In this document: positions 1 to 6,973 of the stretch, one piece after another | Layout: the number at the start of each line of letters is the position of its first letter | Numbering within the stretch: the stretch's first letter is position 1 | Origin: Armatimonadota bacterium | GTDB lineage: Bacteria > Armatimonadota > UBA5829 | Direction: 5' to 3' | Length of the DNA stretch: 9,472 nt | Assembly: GCA_026415535.1 (NCBI GenBank) | Contig: JAOAGX010000069.1 | Span: forward strand, 1 to 9,472 | Notes under the pieces: generated by a model | What the model was told of the DNA's origin: nothing | Seen by the model: the letters and a program-made list of their open reading frames with translations, nothing else | Database searches by the model: none | Position numbers and translations under genes: made by a program

Positions 1-2
1 CT

Positions 3-1394
3 CTCAACCTCTTGTACCGGCTTGGCTATGAGGAGTTCAAACGGCTTGGAAACAAAGCTGAGTTCTTCGCCACGCTTCACTCCTGCGGGCGCCTCAATGA
101 GCAAATGGTCAGTATCGACAGCGATTTAAAGCGTATATACATCGACTACACAACTGACACTGTCTACTCAGTGAACACGCAGTATGCGGGCAACACCGCC
201 GGACTCAAAAAACTAGCGCTTCGACTCACTATTCGTAAGGCCGACAGAGAGGGCTGGCTTGCCGAGCACATGTTTTTGATGGGCGTGACCGGACCGGGCG
301 GTAGGAAGACTTACGTAGCCGGAGCGTTTCCCAGCGCCTGCGGCAAAACTTCAACAGCAATGTTGCCTGGAGAAACCATATTAGGAGACGACATAGCCTA
401 CTTTAGAGCCGTTGACGGCAAGTGTATGTCTGTTAATGCTGAGGCAGGGATATTCGGTATCATACAGGATGTGAATGCTAAAGCCGACCCGGCAATATGG
501 GAAGTTCTAACAAATCCCGGCGAGGTCATCTTCTCAAACGTGTTGGTTAAGGACGGAAAACCGTATTGGCTTGGAATGGGCGAAGAGATTCCTTCGGAGG
601 GAGAAAACTTCTCGGGCCACTGGTTCGCCGGCAAGAAAGACGCAAATGGCGATCCGATACCACCTGCTCACAAGAATGCTCGATACGCAGTCGCAATGAA
701 GGCCCTTCGCAACTGTGACCCGGAGCTCGACAATCCTCAAGGAGTCGAAGTAAAGGCTATCATGTACGGTGGTCGAGACGCCAAGGCATACGTGCCGGTC
801 CAACAAGGTTTCGATTGGGAGCATGGGATTGTTGCTTACGGCGCCTCTTTGGAAACCGAGACCACGTTCGCCATACTCGGCACGGAAGGAATACCCGAGA
901 TCAACTTGATGAGCATTCAGGACTTTGTATCCATTCCGCTTGGTAAGTACGTTCGAAACAATCTCGAATTCGCCGCAAAACTACAAAATCCGCCGCTGGT
1001 CTTTGGCGTAAACTACTTCCTAAGGGATGCGGAAGGCCGGTTTGTTAACGGTGTTAGAGACAAGCACGTGTGGGTCAAGTGGATCGAACGACGAGTTCAC
1101 GGCGAAGTAGACAGCGTGGTTACTCCGACAGGACACATCCCCAAGTACGAGGACCTGCGCCAACTCTTTGCCGAGGTTCTTGGAACAGAATATTCGTACG
1201 ACGACTATGTAAAACAATTCTCGTTGAGAGTACCAGAAAACCTAGCAAAGGTGGATCGTGTTGAAGCCTTCCATCGAGAGAATGTAAGCGACGCTCCACC
1301 CAAGTTGTTTGAAATACTAGATGCACAACGTAAGCGCCTGCTGCAAGCTCAGGAAAAGTACGGAAATCTAATACCACCGGACCGCTTCGCGTGA
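3..1394 (+). CDS. pckG: Phosphoenolpyruvate carboxykinase (GTP), 5'-truncated by window edge
   Basis: Cytosolic gluconeogenic enzyme that converts oxaloacetate and GTP to phosphoenolpyruvate, GDP and CO2. The frame is open to base 3, so the gene enters from the left; the TTG at 12 is an internal leucine codon, not a start. About 463 residues are visible, against roughly 600-620 for the family, so about 140 N-terminal residues are missing. Counting from base 12, residues 106-113 (FPSACGKT, bases 327-350) are the GTP-PEPCK P-loop with its catalytic-site cysteine, and 125-130 (GDDIAY) are the metal-binding kinase-2 motif. The EGWLAEHM segment before the P-loop, the HKNARY segment and the PLVFGVNYF segment also follow the family order. 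SACGKT separates it from the ATP-dependent PEPCK family. It ends with TGA, followed by a terminator, so it is probably the last gene of its transcript. Function is secure; the symbol follows common usage. Confidence 0.95.
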   Translation, partial: LNLLYRLGYEEFKRLGNKAEFFATLHSCGRLNEQMVSIDSDLKRIYIDYTTDTVYSVNTQYAGNTAGLKKLALRLTIRKADREGWLAEHMFLMGVTGPGGRKTYVAGAFPSACGKTSTAMLPGETILGDDIAYFRAVDGKCMSVNAEAGIFGIIQDVNAKADPAIWEVLTNPGEVIFSNVLVKDGKPYWLGMGEEIPSEGENFSGHWFAGKKDANGDPIPPAHKNARYAVAMKALRNCDPELDNPQGVEVKAIMYGGRDAKAYVPVQQGFDWEHGIVAYGASLETETTFAILGTEGIPEINLMSIQDFVSIPLGKYVRNNLEFAAKLQNPPLVFGVNYFLRDAEGRFVNGVRDKHVWVKWIERRVHGEVDSVVTPTGHIPKYEDLRQLFAEVLGTEYSYDDYVKQFSLRVPENLAKVDRVEAFHRENVSDAPPKLFEILDAQRKRLLQAQEKYGNLIPPDRFA

Positions 1395-1420
1395 CAAGGC
1401 GAAGATGCCGCAAAGATTGT

Positions 1421-1478
1421 GCGTTTCCGGTGATTCTGCTGCTTAGATGAATCGAATCGCCGGAAACGCTTCTATTTG
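1421..1478 (+). terminator. Intrinsic terminator after pckG
   Basis: A 16-bp stem is formed by 1421-1436 (GCGTTTCCGGTGATTC) and 1454-1469 (GAATCGCCGGAAACGC). All pairs are Watson-Crick except one U-G (1431 with 1459), and the loop is 17 bases. The right arm is followed directly by a T-rich stretch (TTCTATTT, 1470-1477). It starts 27 bases after the pckG stop and lies before the promoter-like sequence of the next gene. The tandem GAATCGAATC at 1449-1458 allows a register shift that shortens the loop by 5 bases. Confidence 0.8.
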
Positions 1479-1518
1479 CAACGCAATTCAAACTAGAATG
1501 TTCAGAGTTGGGCCTCAC

Positions 1519-1546
1519 TTGAATGAGGTCGTGCCGTCGGTATAAA
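1519..1546 (+). promoter_or_regulatory. Sigma70-like promoter for the SRPBCC gene
   Basis: TTGAAT (1519-1524) and TATAAA (1541-1546) are separated by 16 bases. This matches the -35 consensus at 4 of 6 and the -10 consensus at 5 of 6. Initiation would fall near 1552-1554, giving a leader of about 14 bases that holds only the AGGA ribosome site. The -35 lies within a small hairpin (CCTCA/TGAGG around CTTGAA, 1513-1528), which could be chance or an operator. Its place just after the pckG terminator supports it, but no start site has been measured. Confidence 0.5.
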
Positions 1547-1566
1547 GTCGCATAAACAGGATCATC

Positions 1567-2022
1567 ATGCCAATAGTCAAGAGCTCCACAGAAATCAACG
1601 GACCCATAGATGAAGTTTACCGGCTCGCAAAGAATGTCGAGTCGTTCCCCGAGTTCATGCCCGATGTAAAGAGCATCAACGTCATCGAACGCAGCGAGGA
1701 CGGTCGGCGAACTGTTGTCGAATGGGTTGGGATCGTAAAGGAATTCCGCACCACGATCAAGTGGATAGAAGAAGACATTTGGGACGATGAAGCCCGCACG
1801 TGTACGTTCAGACTCGTCAAGGGCGATTATTCCAGATACTCGGGCAAGTGGAAGTTCACCGACCTTGGAGAACACACGCGGTTCGATTCTGAGATCGACT
1901 TCGAATACGACGTTCCTCTGATCGGTCCACTTATCAAGGGGATAATAGCAAAGAAGATGAAAGATAACGTCGATAATATGCTTGAAGCGATCAAGAAGAA
2001 AGTGGAAGGTGTTGAAGGTTGA
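1567..2022 (+). CDS. SRPBCC / START-like (COQ10-RatA, polyketide cyclase type) family protein
   Basis: Complete 151-residue protein of the helix-grip (SRPBCC) fold, which binds hydrophobic ligands in a central cavity. It has no signal peptide and should be cytosolic. The opening KSSTEINGPIDEVYRLAKNV followed by ESFPEFMPDVKSI (residues 25-37) is the typical N-terminal strand, helix and loop of the COQ10/RatA/cyclase-dehydrase group. The C-terminus (about 117-150) is a lysine-rich amphipathic helix, as expected for the long closing helix. The length fits the family. The ATG at 1567 is preceded by AGGA (1558-1561) at 5 bases, and a promoter-like sequence lies just upstream. The FAD enzyme gene follows after 74 bases, so co-transcription is possible. 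The ligand cannot be read from sequence: family members include quinone-binding proteins, aromatase/cyclases and RatA-like proteins. Fold secure, function unknown. Confidence 0.85.
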   Translation: MPIVKSSTEINGPIDEVYRLAKNVESFPEFMPDVKSINVIERSEDGRRTVVEWVGIVKEFRTTIKWIEEDIWDDEARTCTFRLVKGDYSRYSGKWKFTDLGEHTRFDSEIDFEYDVPLIGPLIKGIIAKKMKDNVDNMLEAIKKKVEGVEG

Positions 2023-2096
2023 TCGTCGAAGAACTAGTCTGGTGCCGCTGAGTTGACAAGCCCACTTAATCTTAAACCTTCGGCATTCAACCAAAA

Positions 2097-3527
2097 ATGC
2101 GCTACGACGTAATAATCATCGGTGCCGGTCCTGCCGGCATCTTCGCTGCCCTGGAGCTAGCGAAAGCACAGAATGTCCGGACAATTATCATTGATCGTGG
2201 GCCGGACATCGACCAGCGCGATCGCAAAAACAGTTTGCTATCGGGTTGGGGCGGAGCTGGCGCGTTCAGCGATGGCAAACTTACCCTTTCTCCCGAGGTT
2301 GGCGGCCAGCTTAACACACTCTTGCCTGAACCTGAACTTCGAGAACTCCTCCGAGACGTCGACCGAATGTGGTTGGAATACAGCGGACCACTGAAGGTCT
2401 ATGGTGTTGACCAGGACGCTGTCGCCAACATAGAACACAGAGCGCAACTGGCCGGACTGAAGCTCATCCATTCTGAGGTTAGGCACCTGGGAACGGAAAT
2501 GTGCCCGTTGGTCCTTACTCGTATGCGCGATGCTCTGCGCGGGAAGGTCGATGTGCGAACAGACACTGGGGTCGAGCACTTGCTGGTAACCACCCGTTCC
2601 TCGCCTATTCCTCCCAAGAGAGGCAAACAAAATTCTTCCCCTCTTGCAAAGGAGAAAAAAATAGAAGTTGAGCACACAATCCGGCGAGTATGCGGCGTTG
2701 AAACCACGTCAGGCGAGATAATCGAAGCCGATTACGTAATCGCCGCGCCGGGACGGGTCGGCTCAGACTGGCTAAGCCGCGAGGCTGAACGTCTTGAACT
2801 CAAGATGGCTACAAACCCGGTTGACATTGGCGTCCGCGTCGAGGTGCCAGCCGCAGTAATGCAAGAGCTAACCGATGCTGTATATGAGCCTAAGCTAGTA
2901 TACTACTCGAAGTCGTTCGATGATAAAGTCCGTTCTTTCTGCGTGTGTCCAAACGGCGAAGTCGTAGCTGAAAAACACAATGGCGTAGTAAGCGTCAACG
3001 GCCACAGCTATGCAAAGAAGAAGACACGCAACACCAACTTCGCCCTATTGGTCTCGACCTCTTTCACGGAGCCTTTCCATGAACCGATCACATACGGCCG
3101 CTACGTGGCAAGCCTGGCGAATTTGTTGTCCGGAGGAGTAATCGTCCAGCGGCTTGGGGACCTCGAATCAGGCCGACGCAGCACTGCGGCTCGGATCGAG
3201 CGCGGGCTAATGATTCCCACGTTCCCCGAGGCAGTCCCGGGCGATCTAAGCTTTGTTTTGCCCTATCGCCACCTCTCCGGCATCCTCGAAATGCTGCACG
3301 CGATGGATACCCTGGCTCCAGGCGTAGCCAGTCGAAACACACTGCTCTACGGCGTCGAAGTCAAGTTCTATTCATCTCGAATCCAGCTTTCGGACAGGCT
3401 GGAGACCGAGGTCAAAAATCTGTTTGCCATCGGCGACGGTGCGGGAGTGACCCGCGGACTAGTGCAGTCATCCGCATCCGGCGTCATCGCCGCAAGAGAA
3501 ATCCTCAGACGTATTGGCGGCTCATAA
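2097..3527 (+). CDS. FAD-dependent dehydrogenase, COG2509 type
   Basis: Predicted soluble flavoprotein of 476 residues. GAGPAG at residues 9-14 is the dinucleotide-binding loop, and D33 at the end of the second strand is the acidic residue that usually binds the FAD ribose. SGWGGAGAFSDGKL (49-62) and the C-terminal GDGAGVTRGLVQSSASG (446-462) are the further FAD-contacting segments typical of COG2509, the uncharacterised FAD-dependent dehydrogenases. Substrate and electron partner are unknown for the family. The ATG at 2097 gives the canonical MRYDVIIIGAG start, and no upstream in-frame start is visible. However, there is no Shine-Dalgarno match before it (ATTCAACCAAAA). A TTGACA at 2053-2058 has no good -10 partner, so transcription from the SRPBCC promoter is as likely. 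Residues about 167-188 form an odd proline/lysine-rich insert encoded by a palindromic stretch, listed separately. Confidence 0.88.
   Translation: MRYDVIIIGAGPAGIFAALELAKAQNVRTIIIDRGPDIDQRDRKNSLLSGWGGAGAFSDGKLTLSPEVGGQLNTLLPEPELRELLRDVDRMWLEYSGPLKVYGVDQDAVANIEHRAQLAGLKLIHSEVRHLGTEMCPLVLTRMRDALRGKVDVRTDTGVEHLLVTTRSSPIPPKRGKQNSSPLAKEKKIEVEHTIRRVCGVETTSGEIIEADYVIAAPGRVGSDWLSREAERLELKMATNPVDIGVRVEVPAAVMQELTDAVYEPKLVYYSKSFDDKVRSFCVCPNGEVVAEKHNGVVSVNGHSYAKKKTRNTNFALLVSTSFTEPFHEPITYGRYVASLANLLSGGVIVQRLGDLESGRRSTAARIERGLMIPTFPEAVPGDLSFVLPYRHLSGILEMLHAMDTLAPGVASRNTLLYGVEVKFYSSRIQLSDRLETEVKNLFAIGDGAGVTRGLVQSSASGVIAAREILRRIGGS
2595..2660 (+). repeat. Palindromic, in-frame repeat-like insert inside the FAD enzyme gene
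   Basis: This stretch encodes residues 167-188 of the flavoprotein, from R-S-S-P-I to A-K-E-K-K. It contains an inverted repeat: CAAGAGAGG (2615-2623) against CCCCTCTTG (2638-2646), with one mismatch in 9 and a 14-base A/T-rich loop. The pairing extends imperfectly outward, with TTCCTCC on the left against GGAGAA on the right. The SPLAKE-type translation resembles that of small dispersed palindromic elements seen in many bacterial genomes, from memory. Only one copy is visible here, so calling it a dispersed element is inference. It could also be an ordinary variable surface loop. Confidence 0.4.
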
Positions 3528-3584
3528 ACTCTCGATAATCAGCCTGATAAATCCGAATCTGGCAAAGACGTCTTCGCGATAATT

Positions 3585-3613
3585 TTGATATAAACGTACG
3601 GATCGGCTATCAA
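3585..3613 (+). promoter_or_regulatory. Possible promoter for lemA
   Basis: TTGATA (3585-3590, 5 of 6) and TATCAA (3608-3613, 4 of 6) are separated by 17 bases in the 145-base gap between the FAD gene and lemA. Initiation near 3620 would leave a leader of about 50 bases. The gap also holds two short palindromes (AAGACGTCTT at 3565-3574 and CGTACG at 3595-3600), but no convincing terminator for the FAD gene. The match is moderate and could be chance. Confidence 0.3.
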
Positions 3614-3659
3614 ACAAGGGGGAATTTTTTCTCTGGCGGCTAACAAGGAGTAAACAAGC

Positions 3660-3664
3660 GGAGG
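3660..3664 (+). promoter_or_regulatory. Ribosome binding site that fixes the lemA start
   Basis: GGAGG lies 8 bases before the ATG at 3673, which is ideal spacing. The in-frame GTG at 3664 overlaps this site and is therefore unlikely to be the start, although AAGGAG at 3645-3650 lies 13 bases before it. The ATG start also begins the protein directly at the membrane segment. Confidence 0.75.
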
Positions 3665-3672
3665 TGCATACT

Positions 3673-4227
3673 ATGGGAACCGCATTGGTAGTAATCGCCG
3701 GCCTCATCGTACTTATCGTGATCTGGATAATCGCGAGCTACAATCGGCTAGTAAGCCTCAAGAATCGAATCGACAACGCCTGGGCACAGATTGATGTCCA
3801 GCTCAAGCGGCGGTACGATCTCATTCCTAACCTGGTTGAGACAGTGAAGGGCTACGCCTCTCACGAAAAAGAAGTGTTCGAGAAGGTTGCGGCGGCCCGA
3901 AGCGCAATGATGCAAGCCGAAGGCGTCGAGTCCCAGGCACAAGCTCAGAACCAAATCACACAGGCACTGAAAAGTCTGTTCGCTGTTGCCGAAGCCTACC
4001 CAGAGCTGAAAGCTAACGAGAACTTTATGGAGCTGCAACAGGAGTTGTCGAACACTGAGAATAAGATTGCCACGTCGCGAGAAATCTACAACGACATAGT
4101 CGCAAGCTTCAACACAATGATCCAGAGCTTTCCATCCAGTCTGATTTCGTCGAGCTTTGGGTTTAGACCGCGAGAATACTTCCCGATGGAAGACACGGCA
4201 CGCGAAACTCCGAAGGTGAGTTTCTGA
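3673..4227 (+). CDS. lemA: LemA family membrane protein
   Basis: Complete 184-residue protein. Residues 2-22 form one N-terminal membrane helix, followed by a helical bundle with the classic LemA block YNRLVSLKNRIDNAW and the QLKRRYDLIPNLVETVKGY segment. Further on come YPELKANENFMELQQELSNT and a C-terminus ending FGFRPREYFP...APKVSF-like (here ETPKVSF). The arrangement predicts an inner-membrane-anchored helical domain, probably with a very short N-terminal tail. The family's biochemical role is poorly defined. LemA genes often sit beside a TPM-domain (YgcG-like) or HtpX-like protease gene, but here the next gene is convergent and unrelated, and the upstream gene is a flavoprotein, so this copy is an orphan. 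It ends 14 bases from the stop of the opposing gene. A weak hairpin with a T5 run (4253-4273) lies inside the end of that gene and might terminate this transcript. Confidence 0.93.
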   Translation: MGTALVVIAGLIVLIVIWIIASYNRLVSLKNRIDNAWAQIDVQLKRRYDLIPNLVETVKGYASHEKEVFEKVAAARSAMMQAEGVESQAQAQNQITQALKSLFAVAEAYPELKANENFMELQQELSNTENKIATSREIYNDIVASFNTMIQSFPSSLISSSFGFRPREYFPMEDTARETPKVSF

Positions 4228-4241
4228 ACAGAGCCACAGGG

Positions 4242-5213
4242 TTAGGGATTCGAAGCTGACGAAGAAGCTTTTTCCTCTTCCTCGACAATTGGCTTATAGC
4301 TTGTGCCGAAGATGGGAATGCCGGTAGTTGAGCGGATGATTATCCGGGTTTGGATGCCGTCAGTTATCTGAACTTTGTCCGGCCCGAAGGCTATTACGTT
4401 GACAAAAACACTCTTTGAACCTTTGAACACCCCTGCCGGTATTGTACAAGTCACAACGTCAGGCGGTAGGAGAACTCTATTTTCGATAAGATTTGCGATC
4501 TCGGATCTCGTAAGCGAACGCTCCTCGATTCCAGTCAAAACATCAGGATCAGCGCTTGATGTCCAGTTAATGGACTCGCCGGAAGTACCACCTGTCGCGC
4601 TTACCAAGTAGCCGAGCGCTCGAGGAACCGGCCTCCACGAAATTCTCACGGGCTTGGTCAGGTCCGCTTTCTTATGGACACCAACAAGTTCAATAGGATC
4701 CAAGAAGTCCTGGTCAGAATCGAGAGTGACCGAGATGCTGCCGCTGAAATTGGTAACCAACTTATATGTACCGCGTGCTGATACGTTGGCTTCCAGCGGC
4801 TTGCCAAAATCCGTAGACCAGTAAGCGTGTGAAGTATCGGGAAGCTTTTCAAGCTGTGGAACTTTAGTAGGTTCGTCGGACATTGACACGCGAGGCTGGC
4901 CGACCGGAACTTTTTCGGTAGATCCCCAGTAAGTCTTAACCGCGAATCTCGAACCCGCTTCATCTCGGTTGGAAGGCTCGTCCGTCCTCCTGAGATCCAC
5001 CACAAGAGGTACCGGGTTAGTAAGCTTAAGGCCATCTGGAACGTTAACTTCGGCCTTAGACAAATGGTCGGCCTTGTTGCTCGAATATAGGTCCATTGAG
5101 AGCGACCTTACTGCGGAAACCGAATCATCGGATCCGGGTGATACAATTGGCACGCCCGGGAATACTATTCTCGACGTAGTTAGTGCGATGATAAAGACAG
5201 TTGCTGCATTCAT
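4242..5213 (-). CDS. Secreted uncharacterised protein with a fibronectin-III-like region
   Basis: Complete 323-residue protein that I cannot name. Residues 1-25 are hydrophobic and resemble a signal peptide or anchor (VFIIALTT...IVFPGVPIV), though without a basic N-region or clear cleavage site, so export is likely but not certain. Residues 92-108 (VKTYWGSTEKVPVGQPR) and 186-208 (the TKPVRISWRPVPRALGYLV stretch), followed by INWTSS and LLPPDVVTCTIPAG, match in order a family I recall from acidobacterial and proteobacterial secreted proteins. In those the first motif usually reads YWGCGE, so the cysteine would be lost here. The central WRPVPRALGYLV segment is typical of fibronectin-III-like sandwiches. 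The tail is low-complexity (EEEEKASSSASNP). AGGAG (bases 5223-5227) at 9 bases supports the ATG at 5213. It lies 112 bases downstream of the TPR gene on the same strand. Confidence 0.75.
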   Translation of the reverse strand: MNAATVFIIALTTSRIVFPGVPIVSPGSDDSVSAVRSLSMDLYSSNKADHLSKAEVNVPDGLKLTNPVPLVVDLRRTDEPSNRDEAGSRFAVKTYWGSTEKVPVGQPRVSMSDEPTKVPQLEKLPDTSHAYWSTDFGKPLEANVSARGTYKLVTNFSGSISVTLDSDQDFLDPIELVGVHKKADLTKPVRISWRPVPRALGYLVSATGGTSGESINWTSSADPDVLTGIEERSLTRSEIANLIENRVLLPPDVVTCTIPAGVFKGSKSVFVNVIAFGPDKVQITDGIQTRIIIRSTTGIPIFGTSYKPIVEEEEKASSSASNP

Positions 5214-5325
5214 TAGCCGCCTCTCCTAATTTTGCCCAACCATGATGACTAATATCCTGCCAGCAAAGTTTCCGAGTCTCAAGCCATCGCAATAAGCGCT
5301 TCTTACGGTGCCTTACACCTCGGTC

Positions 5326-6897
5326 TTAGGGTTCAGCCGATTCCTTGGCGCCTTTAACCTTCTTCTCAAGTTCCTTCAATGCATCTAGGATTGGCTGTGG
5401 TGGATTCAGCTCGCGGATTTTGGATATGAGACCGGCAGCTTCGTCGTACTTGCCCCGATCAGCAAGAAAGGAAGCTAAAGTGATCAAAGACGTCGTATTC
5501 TGAGGCTGAAGTTCGACGAGTTTGCGATAGGCTTTTTCGGCATTGACCAGGTCGCCGCTTTCTTCGAAAGTTGTTCCGGCGGCGTAGTATGCATCAGGCC
5601 ACTTAGGAGCCATTTTGAGCACTGCCTGGATCGAGTTGAGCGCCGCCTGGTAGTTCTTTCGCCGTTTCTCGACACGGGCTAGTAAGAGTTTGGCAGCCGG
5701 GCTATTGGGCGCCATCGACTGCGCCCTGTTTGCATAGGTAAACGCCTTGTCGTAGGTTTTCTCGTCGCCCATGTAGAAATCGGCAAGTGCGGTAACGGGA
5801 CGGACGTCGTCTGGGGCCTCCTCCACAGCCTTCAAAAGGTCGGCTTCCGCTTCAGAAAGCTTGCCAAGCCCTATAAGTGCAAGCGCGCGACTAGTGCGCA
5901 GAGTCGGGAGTTTGGGATCGATCTTGGCGGCCTCGTCGAACGCCTTGACCGCTTCCTCGAATTTGCCGGATCCAGTTAGCGCCACTCCCAACAGAAGATG
6001 AGCGTCCGCCTCGCTCGGTCTCAACTTGACGAGCGCCTGCGCTCTTTCAAGCGCCTCGCCTGGCCGACCGGCTCCGATCTGCGAGTAAATTGCCGCACGG
6101 AGCTGAAAAGCGTCGCCTGCCCCATCTTCACGCTTAATTGTCGGTGCAGGAGGATCGTATAATGCGGCTGTGTCGATACCGCGCTCACTCAAGTATCGCG
6201 CGATTTGTGGCGATATTGCACAACGACCGAAAGAAACGCTTTGCTTTCCGGAACCTATCGTCAGCTTGTTAAGATAAACTCCAACAACGTTGGATCCCCG
6301 TGCCACCATTGCTCCATTCGGAATAGGAGAGTCGGGATATATGTCGCTGAGGAAAAGCCAATTGCGCTTGCCGATTTCCGAAAGCGCTGCATTTTTGGCG
6401 TTCCACTGACCTACAACAAGCCGATACTCGCTTCCCCTTTTTTCACGAGTGATTCCGTAGACCTCAGTCGGCCACACACCACCCAACGGTTCGCCACTCA
6501 TAATTTGTCCCAGTGTTGCAGTTGGGGTCTTCGACTTGGTAAACTCGGTGGAAGACGCCAGTGGAGCCGCCGGCAAGCCGGCTATTGGAAGCTTGAGCAG
6601 GGCAATTTCGAGCTCCTTATCGTAGGCCCTAAGTTCGCACTGCCAGGCCTGACCTGTGTAGAAAGATATGAAAATTGGCTTGCGGATGGGTTGTTCCACA
6701 TCTGGCCCCACCTTTTCAATCACAGCATCCGCGGATGCTATCGCCCAGCTGCCGTCTCCCACCACAAAACACGAACTCATCCAGCTAACTGAGTCCCCGA
6801 ATACACGTATAACGCCGGCGCAGTCGGACAAATTGACAGCAAACGCGTAAGCGCCAGTCACGAACATAACTGTAACGGTCGAGATGAGGACGCGCAT
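5326..6897 (-). CDS. Secreted trypsin-like (probably inactive) domain fused to seven TPRs
   Basis: 523-residue protein from the ATG at 6897. A longer start at 6918 adds 7 residues but lacks a ribosome site and spoils the signal peptide. Residues 1-20 form a signal peptide (MRVLISTVTVMFVTGAYAFA, AFA cleavage likely), so it should act in the periplasm or outside. Residues about 25-235 resemble an HtrA/trypsin-like fold: SSCFVVGDGSWAIASADAV (41-59) fits the GSGFVV...TNAHVV block, DKELEIALLKL (93-103) the TDLAVLK block, and IPNGAMVARGSNVVGVY (192-208) the GNSGGPL...GVI block. The catalytic His, Asp and Ser positions read D57, E97 and P193/N194. Four cysteines (26, 43, 87, 226) could form disulfides. 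Residues about 263-499 are seven TPR units (for example GKFEEAVKAFDEAAKIDP), followed by a lysine-rich helix. The TPR call is secure; the inactive protease call is by eye. The secreted-protein gene at 4242-5213 follows on the same strand. Confidence 0.88.
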   Translation of the reverse strand: MRVLISTVTVMFVTGAYAFAVNLSDCAGVIRVFGDSVSWMSSCFVVGDGSWAIASADAVIEKVGPDVEQPIRKPIFISFYTGQAWQCELRAYDKELEIALLKLPIAGLPAAPLASSTEFTKSKTPTATLGQIMSGEPLGGVWPTEVYGITREKRGSEYRLVVGQWNAKNAALSEIGKRNWLFLSDIYPDSPIPNGAMVARGSNVVGVYLNKLTIGSGKQSVSFGRCAISPQIARYLSERGIDTAALYDPPAPTIKREDGAGDAFQLRAAIYSQIGAGRPGEALERAQALVKLRPSEADAHLLLGVALTGSGKFEEAVKAFDEAAKIDPKLPTLRTSRALALIGLGKLSEAEADLLKAVEEAPDDVRPVTALADFYMGDEKTYDKAFTYANRAQSMAPNSPAAKLLLARVEKRRKNYQAALNSIQAVLKMAPKWPDAYYAAGTTFEESGDLVNAEKAYRKLVELQPQNTTSLITLASFLADRGKYDEAAGLISKIRELNPPQPILDALKELEKKVKGAKESAEP

Positions 6898-6903
6898 AAC
6901 GGA

Positions 6904-6911
6904 CACCTCTC
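6904..6911 (-). promoter_or_regulatory. Ribosome binding site that fixes the TPR gene start
   Basis: On the minus strand GAGAGGTG lies 6 bases before the ATG at 6897. This selects the MRVLIS start, which begins the signal peptide directly, over the in-frame ATG at 6918. Confidence 0.65.
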
Positions 6912-6944
6912 GAAACATTCTATCTCTAGACGAAGCGGTCCGGA

Positions 6945-6973
6945 AATATGTTCTGCGGAGACTATAGGCTCAA
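6945..6973 (-). promoter_or_regulatory. Possible promoter for the TPR gene
   Basis: On the minus strand TTGAGC (6968-6973) and CATATT (6945-6950) are separated by 17 bases. Each matches the sigma70 hexamer at 4 of 6. Initiation near 6938 would give a leader of about 40 bases. A second option is TAGAAT nearer the start codon with a poor -35. Both are weak matches. Confidence 0.25.

Noticed and set aside
2053..2058. Perfect TTGACA upstream of the FAD enzyme gene as a promoter
   Set aside because: No acceptable -10 hexamer occurs at 15-19 bases (AACCTT is the best found), so it is not called.
1120..2094. Minus-strand open frame of 324 codons opposite pckG and the SRPBCC gene
   Set aside because: It lies antisense to two well-supported genes, has an unconvincing composition (rich in Arg, His and Phe clusters) and shows no recognisable motif. 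It also runs through the pckG terminator stem. It is a shadow of the opposite coding frames.
3664..3672. GTG start for lemA giving three extra residues
   Set aside because: The GTG overlaps the GGAGG site that is ideally placed for the ATG at 3673.
4253..4273. Hairpin with T5 as a lemA terminator
   Set aside because: The stem is only 5-6 bp and A/T-rich and lies inside the opposing coding sequence. It is kept only as a remark.
6205..6792. Plus-strand open frame of 195 codons within the TPR gene
   Set aside because: It is antisense to the signal-peptide and protease-like part of a convincing gene. Its translation is rich in Cys, His and Trp without domain pattern.
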